This document shows positions 1 through 7,500 of a DNA stretch of 9,915 nt, piece by piece. The position numbers and the translations under genes are program-made. Source of the DNA: JAXGPP01 sp964436865 (GTDB taxonomy: Bacteria > Planctomycetota > Planctomycetia > Pirellulales > Thermoguttaceae); contig CAYTFK010000270.1 of NCBI GenBank assembly GCA_964436865.1, forward strand, positions 1 to 9,915, written 5' to 3'. Below the pieces are notes generated by a model, which saw only the letters and a program-made list of their open reading frames with translations, had not been told where the DNA came from and did not search any database. How positions within the stretch are numbered: the first letter of the stretch is position 1; each line of letters opens with the position of its first letter.

Positions 1-988
1 CGTGTTCCTCGTGCAACGCCGGCTCGCCGTACCTCCAGGCGTCGTCGTCCTCGATGTCGTCGTGAATCAGAGAAGCTTTATGGAAGCACTCCACCGCCAC
101 GGCCAGCTTGCGGAGGTCGCGGGGGAGTTCCGCATCGGGATCCTCCTGCAGCGCCCGCCAGACGCAGACCGACAGGAACGGACGCCACCGCTTGCCATGC
201 CTGCCGAGCCACTGCCGCGCGATTCGTTCGGTCTCGCTCCGCGCCGGTCCCAGCAACCGATCGAGTTCTTCCGGATTGAACCAGGTAGCGACCTCTTCGC
301 GCAACCCATCGAGATTAAGCCGATAGGTCCGGTCGTCGCTCGTCAAGTGGATCACTTCCCAGATCCAGTCTAGGTCGACTGTCACGTCGTGGCAGTCGTC
401 CTGCAAGAGCGGTATGGCGACGCCTGGAATGGCCGCCGACTCGACATAAGGAAATGCTTTCTCGAGCACTGAAAGGCAACTGACGCCGACGATGGCGTCG
501 ATCTTGCCGGTTTGCAGCAGGGACATCACGATTGCCGAGCCCTCGGCCACCAGCACCGCGTAGCCCAGGCGTTCCGCTTCCTCCTGCAGATCCTGAATCG
601 AGCACAGGCCGCATTGCTTGCAGAGGAGTCCGAACTCGTCGAACGGCGCCGGGCAGCGGTCTTCGATCCGCAGGCATTTGGGCAGCAGCAGCAGCCGCCG
701 TTCGAACGGCACCGAAGCCAGGTGGTCTCGCCACATCTCGCTATTGACGATCACGCCCGTATAGTCGACGAAGCGGCTGCCGATCGCGTGGCGGCGGACG
801 AACTCGTCGGTCATCGTGCGAAGCTCGTCGAACCCGAGCGGCGGCACGGGCTGCTTTTCGGCGACGAACTCGCGGGCCAGCACACGGATCCGTTCCCGTT
901 CCTGCCGCGTGGGAGGAATATTCTCCTGCGGCGGCCGCTCGCGCTGCACGGGCACGGGTCTGGGGAGTCGGATCACCGGCAGTTCCAT
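1..988 (-). CDS. DUF116 / polyprenyl (isoprenyl diphosphate) synthase fusion, 3' end cut off by the window edge
   Basis: An ATG at 988-986 opens a frame of 329 codons with no stop down to base 2, so the gene continues to the left of the window. Residues about 60-205 look like DUF116, a Cys-rich domain of unknown function. They contain LPKCLR (C105), C112, a C-x2-C-x2-C set at C123/C126/C129 in GLLCKQCGLC, VAEGSAIV, and IVGVSC (C171), plus C199. Residues from about 230 match the start of a trans-isoprenyl diphosphate synthase: GKRWRP at 265-270, then the first Asp-rich motif DDIED at 310-314 in LIHDDIEDDD, which binds the Mg-diphosphate of the allylic substrate. The second Asp-rich motif would lie outside the window. 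Family knowledge says such enzymes condense IPP onto allylic diphosphates; chain length cannot be told here. No strong Shine-Dalgarno precedes the ATG. The gene follows the radical SAM gene on the same strand, 144 bp downstream. The synthase call is strong; the DUF116 call rests on the cysteine pattern. Confidence 0.85.
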   Translation of the reverse strand, partial: MELPVIRLPRPVPVQRERPPQENIPPTRQERERIRVLAREFVAEKQPVPPLGFDELRTMTDEFVRRHAIGSRFVDYTGVIVNSEMWRDHLASVPFERRLLLLPKCLRIEDRCPAPFDEFGLLCKQCGLCSIQDLQEEAERLGYAVLVAEGSAIVMSLLQTGKIDAIVGVSCLSVLEKAFPYVESAAIPGVAIPLLQDDCHDVTVDLDWIWEVIHLTSDDRTYRLNLDGLREEVATWFNPEELDRLLGPARSETERIARQWLGRHGKRWRPFLSVCVWRALQEDPDAELPRDLRKLAVAVECFHKASLIHDDIEDDDAWRYGEPALHEEH

Positions 989-1031
989 GCGTCGTCTCGC
1001 GGAAAGGATCGAAATTGCGTTGGCTCTAATC

Positions 1032-1120
1032 GTAGGACGGATTTGTAATCCGCCATTCCCCTTTGTGGGACGGATTGCGGATCCGTCGTATCGGGCCCAA
1101 GACGGATTATAAATCCGTCC
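1032..1120. repeat. Three tandem palindromic repeats (GGACGGAT..ATCCGTCC type)
   Basis: Three perfect inverted repeats sit side by side in the 144 bp gap between two genes: CGGATT-TGT-AATCCG at 1038-1052, GACGGAT-5 nt-ATCCGTC at 1069-1087, and GACGGATT-ATA-AATCCGTC at 1101-1119. The first two are preceded by a G-rich lead (GTAGGA, GTGGGA). The third reads as the same unit inverted, with its GGGA lead on the minus strand (TCCC at 1118-1121). Stem length rises from 6 to 8 bp. Similar units, translating as VGRI.NPS-like peptides, recur between genes in planctomycetes. They resemble REP/BIME elements and could act as mRNA stabilisers or transcription pause sites. The function here is inferred. 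Confidence 0.8.
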
Positions 1121-1132
1121 CATGGGCTTGTC

Positions 1133-2323
1133 TCACGTATAAGCGCCGAAACCGAAGAACCAGTACCGTTTGGCAATACGGTAAGCCCAGTGTTCCTCGG
1201 GAATCTCCTGCCCCGGCGCGTGCTGGCTGGACCGGGGCTGGAGGGCATCGAGTTCCGCCAGGGCGGTGCCGCGCTGCGTCGTATCGTGCGCCTGGTGCCT
1301 CTCGACCAACTGCCTGACCAGATCCGGCCGTTCGAGCACCACGCAGCCCCTCGTCGCCCGGCCTGAAGTCTCGCGGAAGTCGCGGAGAAACTCCGACTGG
1401 GTCAACAGGTCGTACAGCGGGCGGCCGTCGTAGATCGTCTCCGAGGCGAACTGGATGATCGGGCAGGGCTCGATGCCACCCGATGGACCAATGTGGTGGC
1501 TCACCCCGGTCACCATCGGACAGAGGGCCTGCCCCTGGTCATCCCAGTACGCATCGACGATCGCGATCGGCAGCCGTGCCCGCATCTGGACAATAAACCG
1601 CCGCACGGCGAGCAATTGTTCGGGGGTGAGCGCCAGTTCGGGGCAAGGGTTGGGACCGATGGGCCGGTACGTGTAGAACCACGCGTAGTGCACCCCCAAC
1701 TCGATCAGCCGGCGGAGCCACGCTTCCGAGACCAGTTCGTAGTTCGTCTGGCAAACGCTCGTGGCCACGCCGACGATGAGCCGATTGCGGACGCAGTTAT
1801 CGAGGCCCGCCATGGTCTTGCTCAGCACTTCGCGCCGGCCGCGACGCGTATCGCTCACCACTTCGCTCCCCTCGATGCTGATCAAGGGAGTCGCATTCCC
1901 CAGCCGGCGGAACTCGCGGGCCAGTTCGTCGGTCATCAGGTGCCCGTTAGTGAACACTTGGAAGTAGCAGTCGGGGTGGGCGGCGAGCACATCAAGCAGG
2001 TTGGGGTGCATGAGCGGCTCGCCCCCCAGGATGCCGAAGAAGCGGTTGCCGTGCTCGCGGGCCTCGCCGATGATGCGGTCGAGATCGTTGCGCGAGATCA
2101 TCTGCCGAGGGGACGCTACGTCGACCCAGCACCCCTGGCAACGGAGCTGGCAGCTATTGATGATCGATAGATAGATGAACGGGGGAAAGTGCACGCCGCG
2201 ACGGAGCCGCTTCTTGAACCGCTCGACCGACCGCATCCCCTGGAAGCCGAAGTTGTACACGAACTTCCACAGCACGCGCTTGTCGGGCTCGGTGAGCATT
2301 CGCCGGGCGAGGGCAAGCATCAT
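1133..2323 (-). CDS. Radical SAM enzyme with a C-terminal Cys-containing region
   Basis: The protein has 396 residues. The radical SAM cluster motif C-x3-C-x2-C is at C58/C62/C65 in NSCQLRCQGCW, followed by the SAM-binding GGEP at 100-103, so it should bind a [4Fe-4S] cluster and cleave SAM to a 5'-deoxyadenosyl radical. The N-terminal 45 residues (YNFGFQGMRSVERFKKRL) are basic and family-specific. The C-terminal part has C268 (LCPM), C287 in GGIEPCP, and C327 (RGCVVL). This pattern resembles SPASM/twitch regions that hold an auxiliary cluster, though too few cysteines are obvious to be sure. The substrate is unknown. The start could be either of two adjacent ATGs (2323 or 2320); neither has a strong Shine-Dalgarno. 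The gene lies 71 bp after the ferredoxin gene and before the DUF116-prenyl synthase gene, which suggests a shared transcript and pathway. Confidence 0.88.
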   Translation of the reverse strand: MMLALARRMLTEPDKRVLWKFVYNFGFQGMRSVERFKKRLRRGVHFPPFIYLSIINSCQLRCQGCWVDVASPRQMISRNDLDRIIGEAREHGNRFFGILGGEPLMHPNLLDVLAAHPDCYFQVFTNGHLMTDELAREFRRLGNATPLISIEGSEVVSDTRRGRREVLSKTMAGLDNCVRNRLIVGVATSVCQTNYELVSEAWLRRLIELGVHYAWFYTYRPIGPNPCPELALTPEQLLAVRRFIVQMRARLPIAIVDAYWDDQGQALCPMVTGVSHHIGPSGGIEPCPIIQFASETIYDGRPLYDLLTQSEFLRDFRETSGRATRGCVVLERPDLVRQLVERHQAHDTTQRGTALAELDALQPRSSQHAPGQEIPEEHWAYRIAKRYWFFGFGAYT

Positions 2324-2338
2324 GGCAGTCGTGCTTCA

Positions 2339-2383
2339 CTCAAGGTTTATTGGTGTTCAGGTTGATTACACAACGGCCTTGAG
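2339..2383. repeat. Inverted repeat in the ferredoxin-radical SAM gap
   Basis: CTCAAGG at 2339-2345 and CCTTGAG at 2377-2383 are perfect 7-nt arms separated by 31 nt, lying within the 71 bp between the ferredoxin stop and the radical SAM start. The long loop and lack of a U-run make a terminator unlikely. It could be a weak RNA structure or chance. Confidence 0.25.
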
Positions 2384-2394
2384 CCCTTCTCCCG

Positions 2395-3315
2395 TCAAGC
2401 CGGGCTCCCGTTGGTCGCCCTCGTTGCACCATCAACCTGAAGTTCAATAGTGCTGGTGTCGCTGGACGCCGTCTGCCGCAGCGCCTCTTCGGCTCGCTGC
2501 CGAGCCGCCTCGGCCTTTTGCTGGATCTGGTCGGGCGAAGGAAGGCTGGCGAGCACTTCAGGCGGGATGTCGAGCGAATTGATTTCGGCCTGGAGCCTGG
2601 CCAGACATCGCTGCCGCTCCTTGAGCGCGCGGTCGTCGTCGCGCTCGGCTGAAAACCGCGATTTGGCCCGCTGGCTGCGGTCGCGGAGAACCGAGTAGAC
2701 GTCGCCGCCCAATAGCGACGAGATGTCGATCTTCATTGCCTCGCGGCGCACGTCGTCAGGACGGACTTCCTCGCCGTTGATCGGTCCCGCCTTGTACTTG
2801 GGGAAGACGATCGCCACTTCGGGACACACCCGGGAGCAGGCGGGGCAGTCGGTCTTGCAGTTGGCCGGATTCTGCACCTGGAGTCGCCCGTCGGCGCTGA
2901 CGCCGTACACGTCGAACAGGCAGAAGCTCAAGCACTGCATGCAATTCGTACAGCGACGGTAGTCGATCACCGGGAACCACGGCTTCCAACGAGCCCTGGT
3001 ACCGACGGCCGCTGCCACGGTCTCTTCGACCAGATCCGCGGCGGCTACTGGCGACAGGTCGGCGATGTTCAGCATGCAGGTCGTGTTGGTATGCTCGAGG
3101 TCGCACGGGGGCTTCCCGTCAACATAACGGCTGAGCACAACGACCCAACCGGCATCTGTAGCGGACACTTCCTCGATCGACTGAATCCGCTTCACCGCAA
3201 ATCCGCGGTCGAGCAACTGGGCGTACAATTCGAACGACCACTCGGGCTCGATCGCCGGGGTTTTCGAGTCCTCGTAAACGAGCACGCGCGTCGTGGGTCG
3301 GACGGTCGCCGTCAT
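2395..3315 (-). CDS. 2x[4Fe-4S] ferredoxin-domain protein with N-terminal domain and C-terminal coiled coil
   Basis: The protein has 306 residues. Residues 1-110 form an unrecognised alpha/beta-looking domain (VLVYEDSKTPAIEPEW, then WVVVLSRY) with C71 and C80. The ferredoxin part carries two cluster motifs: C122-x2-C125-x2-C128-x3-C132 (CTNCMQCLSFC), and C153-x3-C157-x2-C160-x3-C164 followed by Pro (CKTDCPACSRVCP). It should therefore hold two [4Fe-4S] clusters and pass electrons. Residues about 205-285 are charged and probably a coiled coil (RDRSQRAKSRFSAERDDDR, QKAEAARQRAEEALRQ), ending in a low-complexity tail. The ATG at 3315 overlaps the stop of the preceding gene as ATGA, with AGAGG at 3327-3323 seven bases upstream, so the two are likely translationally coupled. 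There is no signal peptide, so it is cytoplasmic. A role as electron donor to the adjacent radical SAM enzyme is inference. Confidence 0.85.
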   Translation of the reverse strand: MTATVRPTTRVLVYEDSKTPAIEPEWSFELYAQLLDRGFAVKRIQSIEEVSATDAGWVVVLSRYVDGKPPCDLEHTNTTCMLNIADLSPVAAADLVEETVAAAVGTRARWKPWFPVIDYRRCTNCMQCLSFCLFDVYGVSADGRLQVQNPANCKTDCPACSRVCPEVAIVFPKYKAGPINGEEVRPDDVRREAMKIDISSLLGGDVYSVLRDRSQRAKSRFSAERDDDRALKERQRCLARLQAEINSLDIPPEVLASLPSPDQIQQKAEAARQRAEEALRQTASSDTSTIELQVDGATRATNGSPA

Positions 3316-3665
3316 GCAGGCACCTCTGCCGGCGGCGGCAGGGCCAACAGTCGTCGGGTGGCGTCCTCGGCCGAGCCTTCACGCATGTTGATGACCTCGG
3401 TCCCTTCCGGCAGACTTGCCCCGGCGGCGTCGAACAGGCAGCGGACGGCCCGGGGGTAGCACGCGGCGATCCGCAACCCCTCGCTCGCTGCGAGCCGGCC
3501 CATGCAGGGGTCCTTGCGGGCCGACAGTTCGCACAGATCGGCAACTGCCTCGAATGCAACCCCGGAGCGCACCAGTTGCCGAAGCACTTCCTGCTTCACG
3601 TCGGCCGGAACGACCTTCGCATACGCACAGTGACAATAGATGATCGACACGGGTGAATGGTCCAA
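3312..3665 (-). CDS. Small Cys-rich protein resembling the N-terminal segment of HdrA
   Basis: The protein has 117 residues and is probably cytoplasmic. Its conserved-looking cysteines are C-x-C in IIYCHCAYAK (11 and 13), then DLC, DPCMG, and AACYPRAVR. The order CHC ... C ... AACxPR, with spacing of about 55-60 residues between the first and last, resembles the N-terminal region of heterodisulfide reductase subunit A. The FAD-binding part of HdrA is missing. It may therefore be a stand-alone thiol/disulfide or Fe-S module. The start is TTG at 3665-3663, backed by GAGGAAG at 3676-3670 (GAGG lies seven bases from the start); a GTG at codon 6 is the alternative but has no better site. It overlaps the ferredoxin gene by four bases, which argues that the two products act together. 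The HdrA likeness is from memory and needs a profile search. Confidence 0.7.
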   Translation of the reverse strand: MDHSPVSIIYCHCAYAKVVPADVKQEVLRQLVRSGVAFEAVADLCELSARKDPCMGRLAASEGLRIAACYPRAVRCLFDAAGASLPEGTEVINMREGSAEDATRRLLALPPPAEVPA

Positions 3666-3748
3666 AACTCTTCCTCAGCCAGGCGTAGGTCAGGCGATGT
3701 GCGGGTGCAGGTCTTGAGGGCAGGAAGGCTTCAATATTGTCAACCGCA

Positions 3749-3777
3749 ATTGTAGTTAAGCCCCCGGCCTCGCTCAA
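3749..3777 (-). promoter_or_regulatory. Candidate internal promoter before the HdrA-like gene
   Basis: Read on the minus strand, TTGAGC (3777-3772) and TACAAT (3754-3749) are separated by exactly 17 bp, matching 4/6 and 5/6 of the sigma-70 -35 and -10 boxes. It lies about 85 bp upstream of the TTG start, in the 190 bp gap after the lipoyl-carrier gene. Such matches arise by chance, and planctomycete promoters are poorly known. Confidence 0.35.
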
Positions 3778-3806
3778 CCGTTCGGCGACTATTGTGGGAG
3801 GCAACT

Positions 3807-3840
3807 CGGAGGCGGCCTCCGCGCGGAAATTGGCTTCCGC
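3807..3840. repeat. Two adjacent short hairpins just after the lipoyl-carrier gene
   Basis: CGGAGGC-G-GCCTCCG (3807-3821) is a perfect 15-nt palindrome, and GCGGAA-6 nt-TTCCGC (3823-3840) forms a 6-bp stem beside it. They lie 15 bases past the stop of the H-protein-like gene. There is no U-run after them in the transcript, so a classical intrinsic terminator is not shown; attenuation or 3'-end protection is possible. Apart from these and the candidate promoter, the 3666-3855 gap holds nothing I can support. Confidence 0.4.
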
Positions 3841-3855
3841 CGAGAATACCGCGGA

Positions 3856-4344
3856 TCAGGTTTTGCGGGGCACGGGACATGCGTCCTCTCCTGGGTGAGC
3901 GAGCAGCCGGTCGATAAGTGTATCCAAATGCGTGATATATCCCGCGGCATCGACAACGGCCGGATCGATCTGACCTTCGACCTCGTAAAGCCAGCCGCGA
4001 TCGTAGGGGTCGGTATCCACGAGGCTCAGTTCGGCGGCGAGAGCCGGATTGCCGCCTGCGAACCGTCCGGCGGCCGGACTGTAAAGCTCGCTCACCGCTT
4101 TGAACCCCTCGATCCACCCCAGCGACTGCCCGAGAGCCACCATATCGCCGGCGGCGACCGTCAGTTCGTGCTCCACCAGGTCACCCAGCATCCGGGTGGC
4201 GAACTTCGTGAACCCCACTCGCCAACGCGCCGGCGCGACCTCGATGAGCCAGTAGTGGGCCGACGAATACCGCCGATCGAGCGGCAGTCGGGTGGCAAAG
4301 CGAGCGCGGCGGTAATAGACCGTATCGGCCGGATCGACTGGCAT
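3856..4344 (-). CDS. Glycine-cleavage H-protein-like lipoyl carrier (GcvH family, divergent)
   Basis: The protein has 162 residues, against about 125-130 for a standard GcvH. The lipoyl hairpin is clear: WRVGFTKFATRMLGDLV (around 41-57) matches the GIT.HAQ..LGD stretch of H protein. EGFKAVSELYSPAAG holds the predicted lipoylated Lys82, and DPYDRGWLYEV matches the conserved PY..GW. It differs in that the usual ESVKA around the lysine is EGFKA, the N-terminus is longer (YYRRARFATRLPLDRRYSSAHYW), and a C-terminal tail contains one Cys (C156). No gcvT or gcvP lies beside it; its neighbours are Fe-S, radical SAM and prenyl synthase genes. So it may be a dedicated lipoate-binding protein and not part of glycine cleavage, as LbpA is in sulfur oxidisers (analogy only). 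The ATG at 4344 fits the fold but has no strong Shine-Dalgarno. It is the first gene of the leftward cluster. Confidence 0.8.
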   Translation of the reverse strand: MPVDPADTVYYRRARFATRLPLDRRYSSAHYWLIEVAPARWRVGFTKFATRMLGDLVEHELTVAAGDMVALGQSLGWIEGFKAVSELYSPAAGRFAGGNPALAAELSLVDTDPYDRGWLYEVEGQIDPAVVDAAGYITHLDTLIDRLLAHPGEDACPVPRKT

Positions 4345-4395
4345 GGATGCGGGCAGGGGGGAACTGCGGCAGGGCGAGACTGCTCAACGCCAATC

Positions 4396-4423
4396 ATTAT
4401 CCCAGCAGAATACTGGAATACAA
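4396..4423 (-). promoter_or_regulatory. Candidate promoter for the leftward cluster
   Basis: On the minus strand TTGTAT (4423-4418) and GATAAT (4401-4396) are 16 bp apart; the -10 matches 5/6, the -35 only 3-4/6. It lies about 50 bp before the ATG of the H-protein-like gene. The spacer contains an imperfect palindrome CCAG-cAGAATa-CTGG (4402-4416) that could be an operator. Confidence 0.35.
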
Positions 4424-4448
4424 GGCTGCCGGGAGATGCTCTGAGGCA

Positions 4449-4470
4449 GGTCAAACGGGATTGATTGACC
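4449..4470. promoter_or_regulatory. Inverted repeat, possible operator
   Basis: GGTCAA (4449-4454) and TTGACC (4465-4470) are perfect inverted arms with a 10-bp spacer, giving a centre-to-centre distance of about 16 bp, suited to a dimeric regulator. The right arm is also the -35 box of the rightward promoter candidate, so binding would block that promoter. No regulator gene is present in the window. Confidence 0.3.
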
Positions 4471-4493
4471 CGAATTGCCACGGCTCTTAGGAT
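4465..4493 (+). promoter_or_regulatory. Candidate promoter of the secreted haem/FGE gene
   Basis: TTGACC (4465-4470, 5/6) and TAGGAT (4488-4493, 4/6) are separated by 17 bp. Transcription would begin near 4500, leaving a 35-base leader with the GGAG site at 4523-4526. This placement argues against the upstream TTG at 4475 as the start codon. Confidence 0.4.
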
Positions 4494-4522
4494 CAAGCTT
4501 CACGGGCGGAGATTCACTATCC

Positions 4523-4526
4523 GGAG
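4523..4526 (+). promoter_or_regulatory. Ribosome binding site that decides the start of the large gene
   Basis: GGAG lies eight bases before the ATG at 4535. The frame is open from a TTG at 4475, but that codon lies inside the candidate promoter. A further ATG at 4595 would give a shorter, more classical signal peptide but has no comparable site. Confidence 0.55.
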
Positions 4527-4534
4527 ACGCCGAA

Positions 4535-7500
4535 ATGACCACCATGCCATGTCGCCTACCCGCCGGCCGCCCCCAGCAGTATGGTTTCTACATCATGCTG
4601 TGGTGCCGGATTGCGGCGTGGCTTGCGATTGTCTGGGGCGTGTCCGCTGGCGTTTCCGCCAGTCCAGCGGATGAGAAGAAGGTGACTTGGCTTGAGACGA
4701 TGCTCGCCGCGCGCGAGTCGATGCCCCGGCAGGACGCGGCTGCCCTCGGGGCGGGGTTTCTGACGTTTCGCAGCGACATCATCCGGGGGGGCGAGGCGGC
4801 CCGCCCGGTCAGCGTGCCTGTGGCGGGCCAGGATGAGGTCTATCTCTACGTCACCGGCGAGCCGGATGTGATCTGGGGGGCGGCCACTTGGGCCGACGCC
4901 CGGCTCATTGCCGCCGATGGTCGGGAAACACGGCTGGGACAGAAGGAAATCGAAGTCCTTGAAGGACGCTTCGACATCGACTGCAATCTGAAGTCGGGTG
5001 TCAGCGGACCGCTGATGATCGCCGGCCAGCGGTTCGATCGCGGTGTTCACGTATACGCCCCGAGCAAAATCCGCGTGCCGCTCGCCGGGCGTTACGAGCG
5101 CTTTGAGGCGAGCCTCGGCATCGACGACTGGGTCAAGGGGCATGGCGCGGTGCGGTTCCATGTCACCGACACGGCCGGCGCAGCACGAATCGACCTCTGG
5201 AACCAATTGGCTGAGGATTTCTCTCAGGGCGAGCCGCGGCGGCAGATGAAGTGGACCCGTCAGGACCGCATCCTCGAAGCCGACTGGGCACCCGGTGACT
5301 GGAGCGAGCTTGCGCGGCGATATGCGGCCGCGGCTCACCGTGTTCCTTCGCTGGCGGCCCAGGCTCGTTCGCAGGCCAATCAGTCGCGCGACGCCCGCGG
5401 ACTGGCGAGAGTCTGCGCGCTCTACTACCGCAGCCGCGAGCTGGACGAACAGTTGGACCGAGCCGGCCAACTCGACTTTCAGGCGCTCAAGCTGGCGATT
5501 GAAGACCTCCGCAACACTTTCGGACGCCGCTATTCCGAGGCCGATCACTATCTCGCCCGGCTTTCGGCCATCGAACAAGCTCTCTCCAAAGCGCTGGCCG
5601 GCGCAACGACGCGTGAGCTGGCCGGGCTGGAGCGAGTCGACAAGCTGGTGACGGATTTCGACCGCTTGCAGCGCGAGGCCCTGCTGGCCAATCCGCTCCT
5701 GGATTTCGACGAGCTGCTCTTGATCCGGCGAGTGCCCCACGGCGATCCGCGCCGGCAGGAGGGCACCGGCTACGGGCTGGGAGAATACATCGGCCTGCCG
5801 CGGCAAAGCTCCAAGTGCAATCCGGGCATCGAGGAACCCTTTGCCTGGGACAACGAGATCGCCGTGCTCTCGCCCGTGCGGCCGCAAGGCGGGCTGAAGA
5901 CGCTTTACCGCTCGGAAGGCCGGCGACTGATTACCGACATCGATCTTCACTGGGATGCCGGCAAGGTGCTCTTCTCCATGCCCGGCACTCACGACAAGTG
6001 GCAGGTATTCGAGATCGGCTCCGACGGCAAGCAGTTGCGCCAAGTCACGCCGGGTGAGCACCCGGACGTGCACAATTACGATGCCTGCTACCTGCCCGAC
6101 GAGCGGATTGCATTCGTTTCGACGGCGCCCTTGCAGGGCGTGCCCTGCAACGCCGGCGTGATCGTCGGCATGATGTACATGATGAACGCCGATGGCAGCG
6201 GCATCCGTCAGGTCTGCTTTGAGCAGGACCACAGCTACTGCCCCACGGTACTCAACGACGGAAGGCTGCTCTATCTGCGTTGGGACTACACCGACACGCC
6301 GCATGTCTGGAACCGGATCCTGTTCAGCATGAATCCCGACGGGACTGGTCAGGCCGAATACTACGGTTCCAATTCTTATTGGCCCAATTCGGTCTTCTAC
6401 TCCCGACCGGTGCCCAACCATCCGACGAAAATCGCGGGCATCGTCACCGGGCACCACGTGGGACGAGTGGGTGAACTGGTGATCTTCGATCCGGCACTGG
6501 GACGGCACGAAACGAGTGGCGTCGTGCAGCGGATTCCCGGTCGCGGCCAGAAAGTCGAACCGCTCATCGAAGACAAGCTCACCGAGCACAGTTGGCCGAA
6601 GTTCCTCCATCCTTACCCGTTGAGCGAAAACTACTATCTCGCCGCGTGCAAACCGACGCCGGACGCTTTGTGGGGAATTTACCTTGTCGACGTGTTCGAC
6701 AACATGGTACTCATCAAGGAGGAGGAAGGGTACGCGTTGCTGGAGCCGATCCCGCTCAGAAAGACCACGCGCCCACCGGTGATCGCCAGCCGCGTTGATC
6801 CGGACCGCGACGACGCCAGCGTCTTTCTGGCCGACATCTACGCCGGACCGGGATTGGCCGGCGTGCCGCGGGGTACTGTCAAGAAGCTCCGCCTGTTCAC
6901 CTATCACTTCGGCTACCAGCAGATTGCCGGCATCAACCACCGCGTTGGGGCCGACGGGCCGTGGGAGGTGAAACGGGTGCTGGGAACCGTGCCCGTCGAG
7001 GCCGATGGTTCGGCGATGTTCCGCATTCCGGCCAAGACGCCGATCTCCATCCAGCCGCTCGATGAAGACGGCAAGGCCCTGCAGCTCATGCGGAGCTGGA
7101 TGACCGCTCTGCCGGGTGAAACGTTGAGCTGCGTCGGCTGCCATGAGAACCGCAGCTCCGCCCCTTCGCCGCTCAATACGATCGCCGGCCGCAAGCGCCC
7201 GGCAGAGATCGAGCCGTGGTACGGTCCGGAGCGGGGCTTCAGCTTCCTGCGGGAAGTGCAACCGGTGCTCGACAAGTACTGCGTGTCGTGCCACGACGGT
7301 TCGCCGGAGTCCGACGGCCGGACTTTGGTGGACCTCCGCGGCGAGCAGAACGCTACGGTCGTCTACCGCGACGGCGACCCCGAAGCGACCATCGTCCGCG
7401 ATATGCCAATGGCCGAGCTGATGAAGAAATACAACGCCGTCTTTCCGCCCAGCTACATCGAACTGCGGCGGCTGGTCCGTGTGGGCGGCTTGGAGAGCGA

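Noticed and set aside
512..1048. Plus-strand open frame of 178 codons
   Set aside because: It is opposite the DUF116-prenyl synthase gene, which has clear family motifs. No motif or ribosome site supports the plus-strand frame.
816..1112. Small plus-strand protein ending in VGRICNPPFPFVGRIADPSY
   Set aside because: The tail is the translation of the palindromic repeats and the rest is antisense to the DUF116-prenyl synthase gene.
1032..1120. CRISPR array
   Set aside because: There are only three units, each itself a perfect palindrome, in mixed orientation with uneven spacing, and no cas genes are present.
1493..2170. Plus-strand open frame of 225 codons
   Set aside because: It is antisense to the radical SAM gene, across its catalytic motifs, and its composition is typical of a shadow frame.
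3379..3804. Minus-strand frame of 141 codons covering the gap before the HdrA-like gene
   Set aside because: Its second half is out of frame with the HdrA-like protein and is Arg-rich. The first 45 codons look more protein-like, but there is no family match and no ribosome site, so I do not call a gene.
4475..4534. Extending the large gene to a TTG start at 4475
   Set aside because: The TTG lies within the candidate promoter, the 20 added residues are not signal-like, and the ATG at 4535 has GGAG at a good distance.
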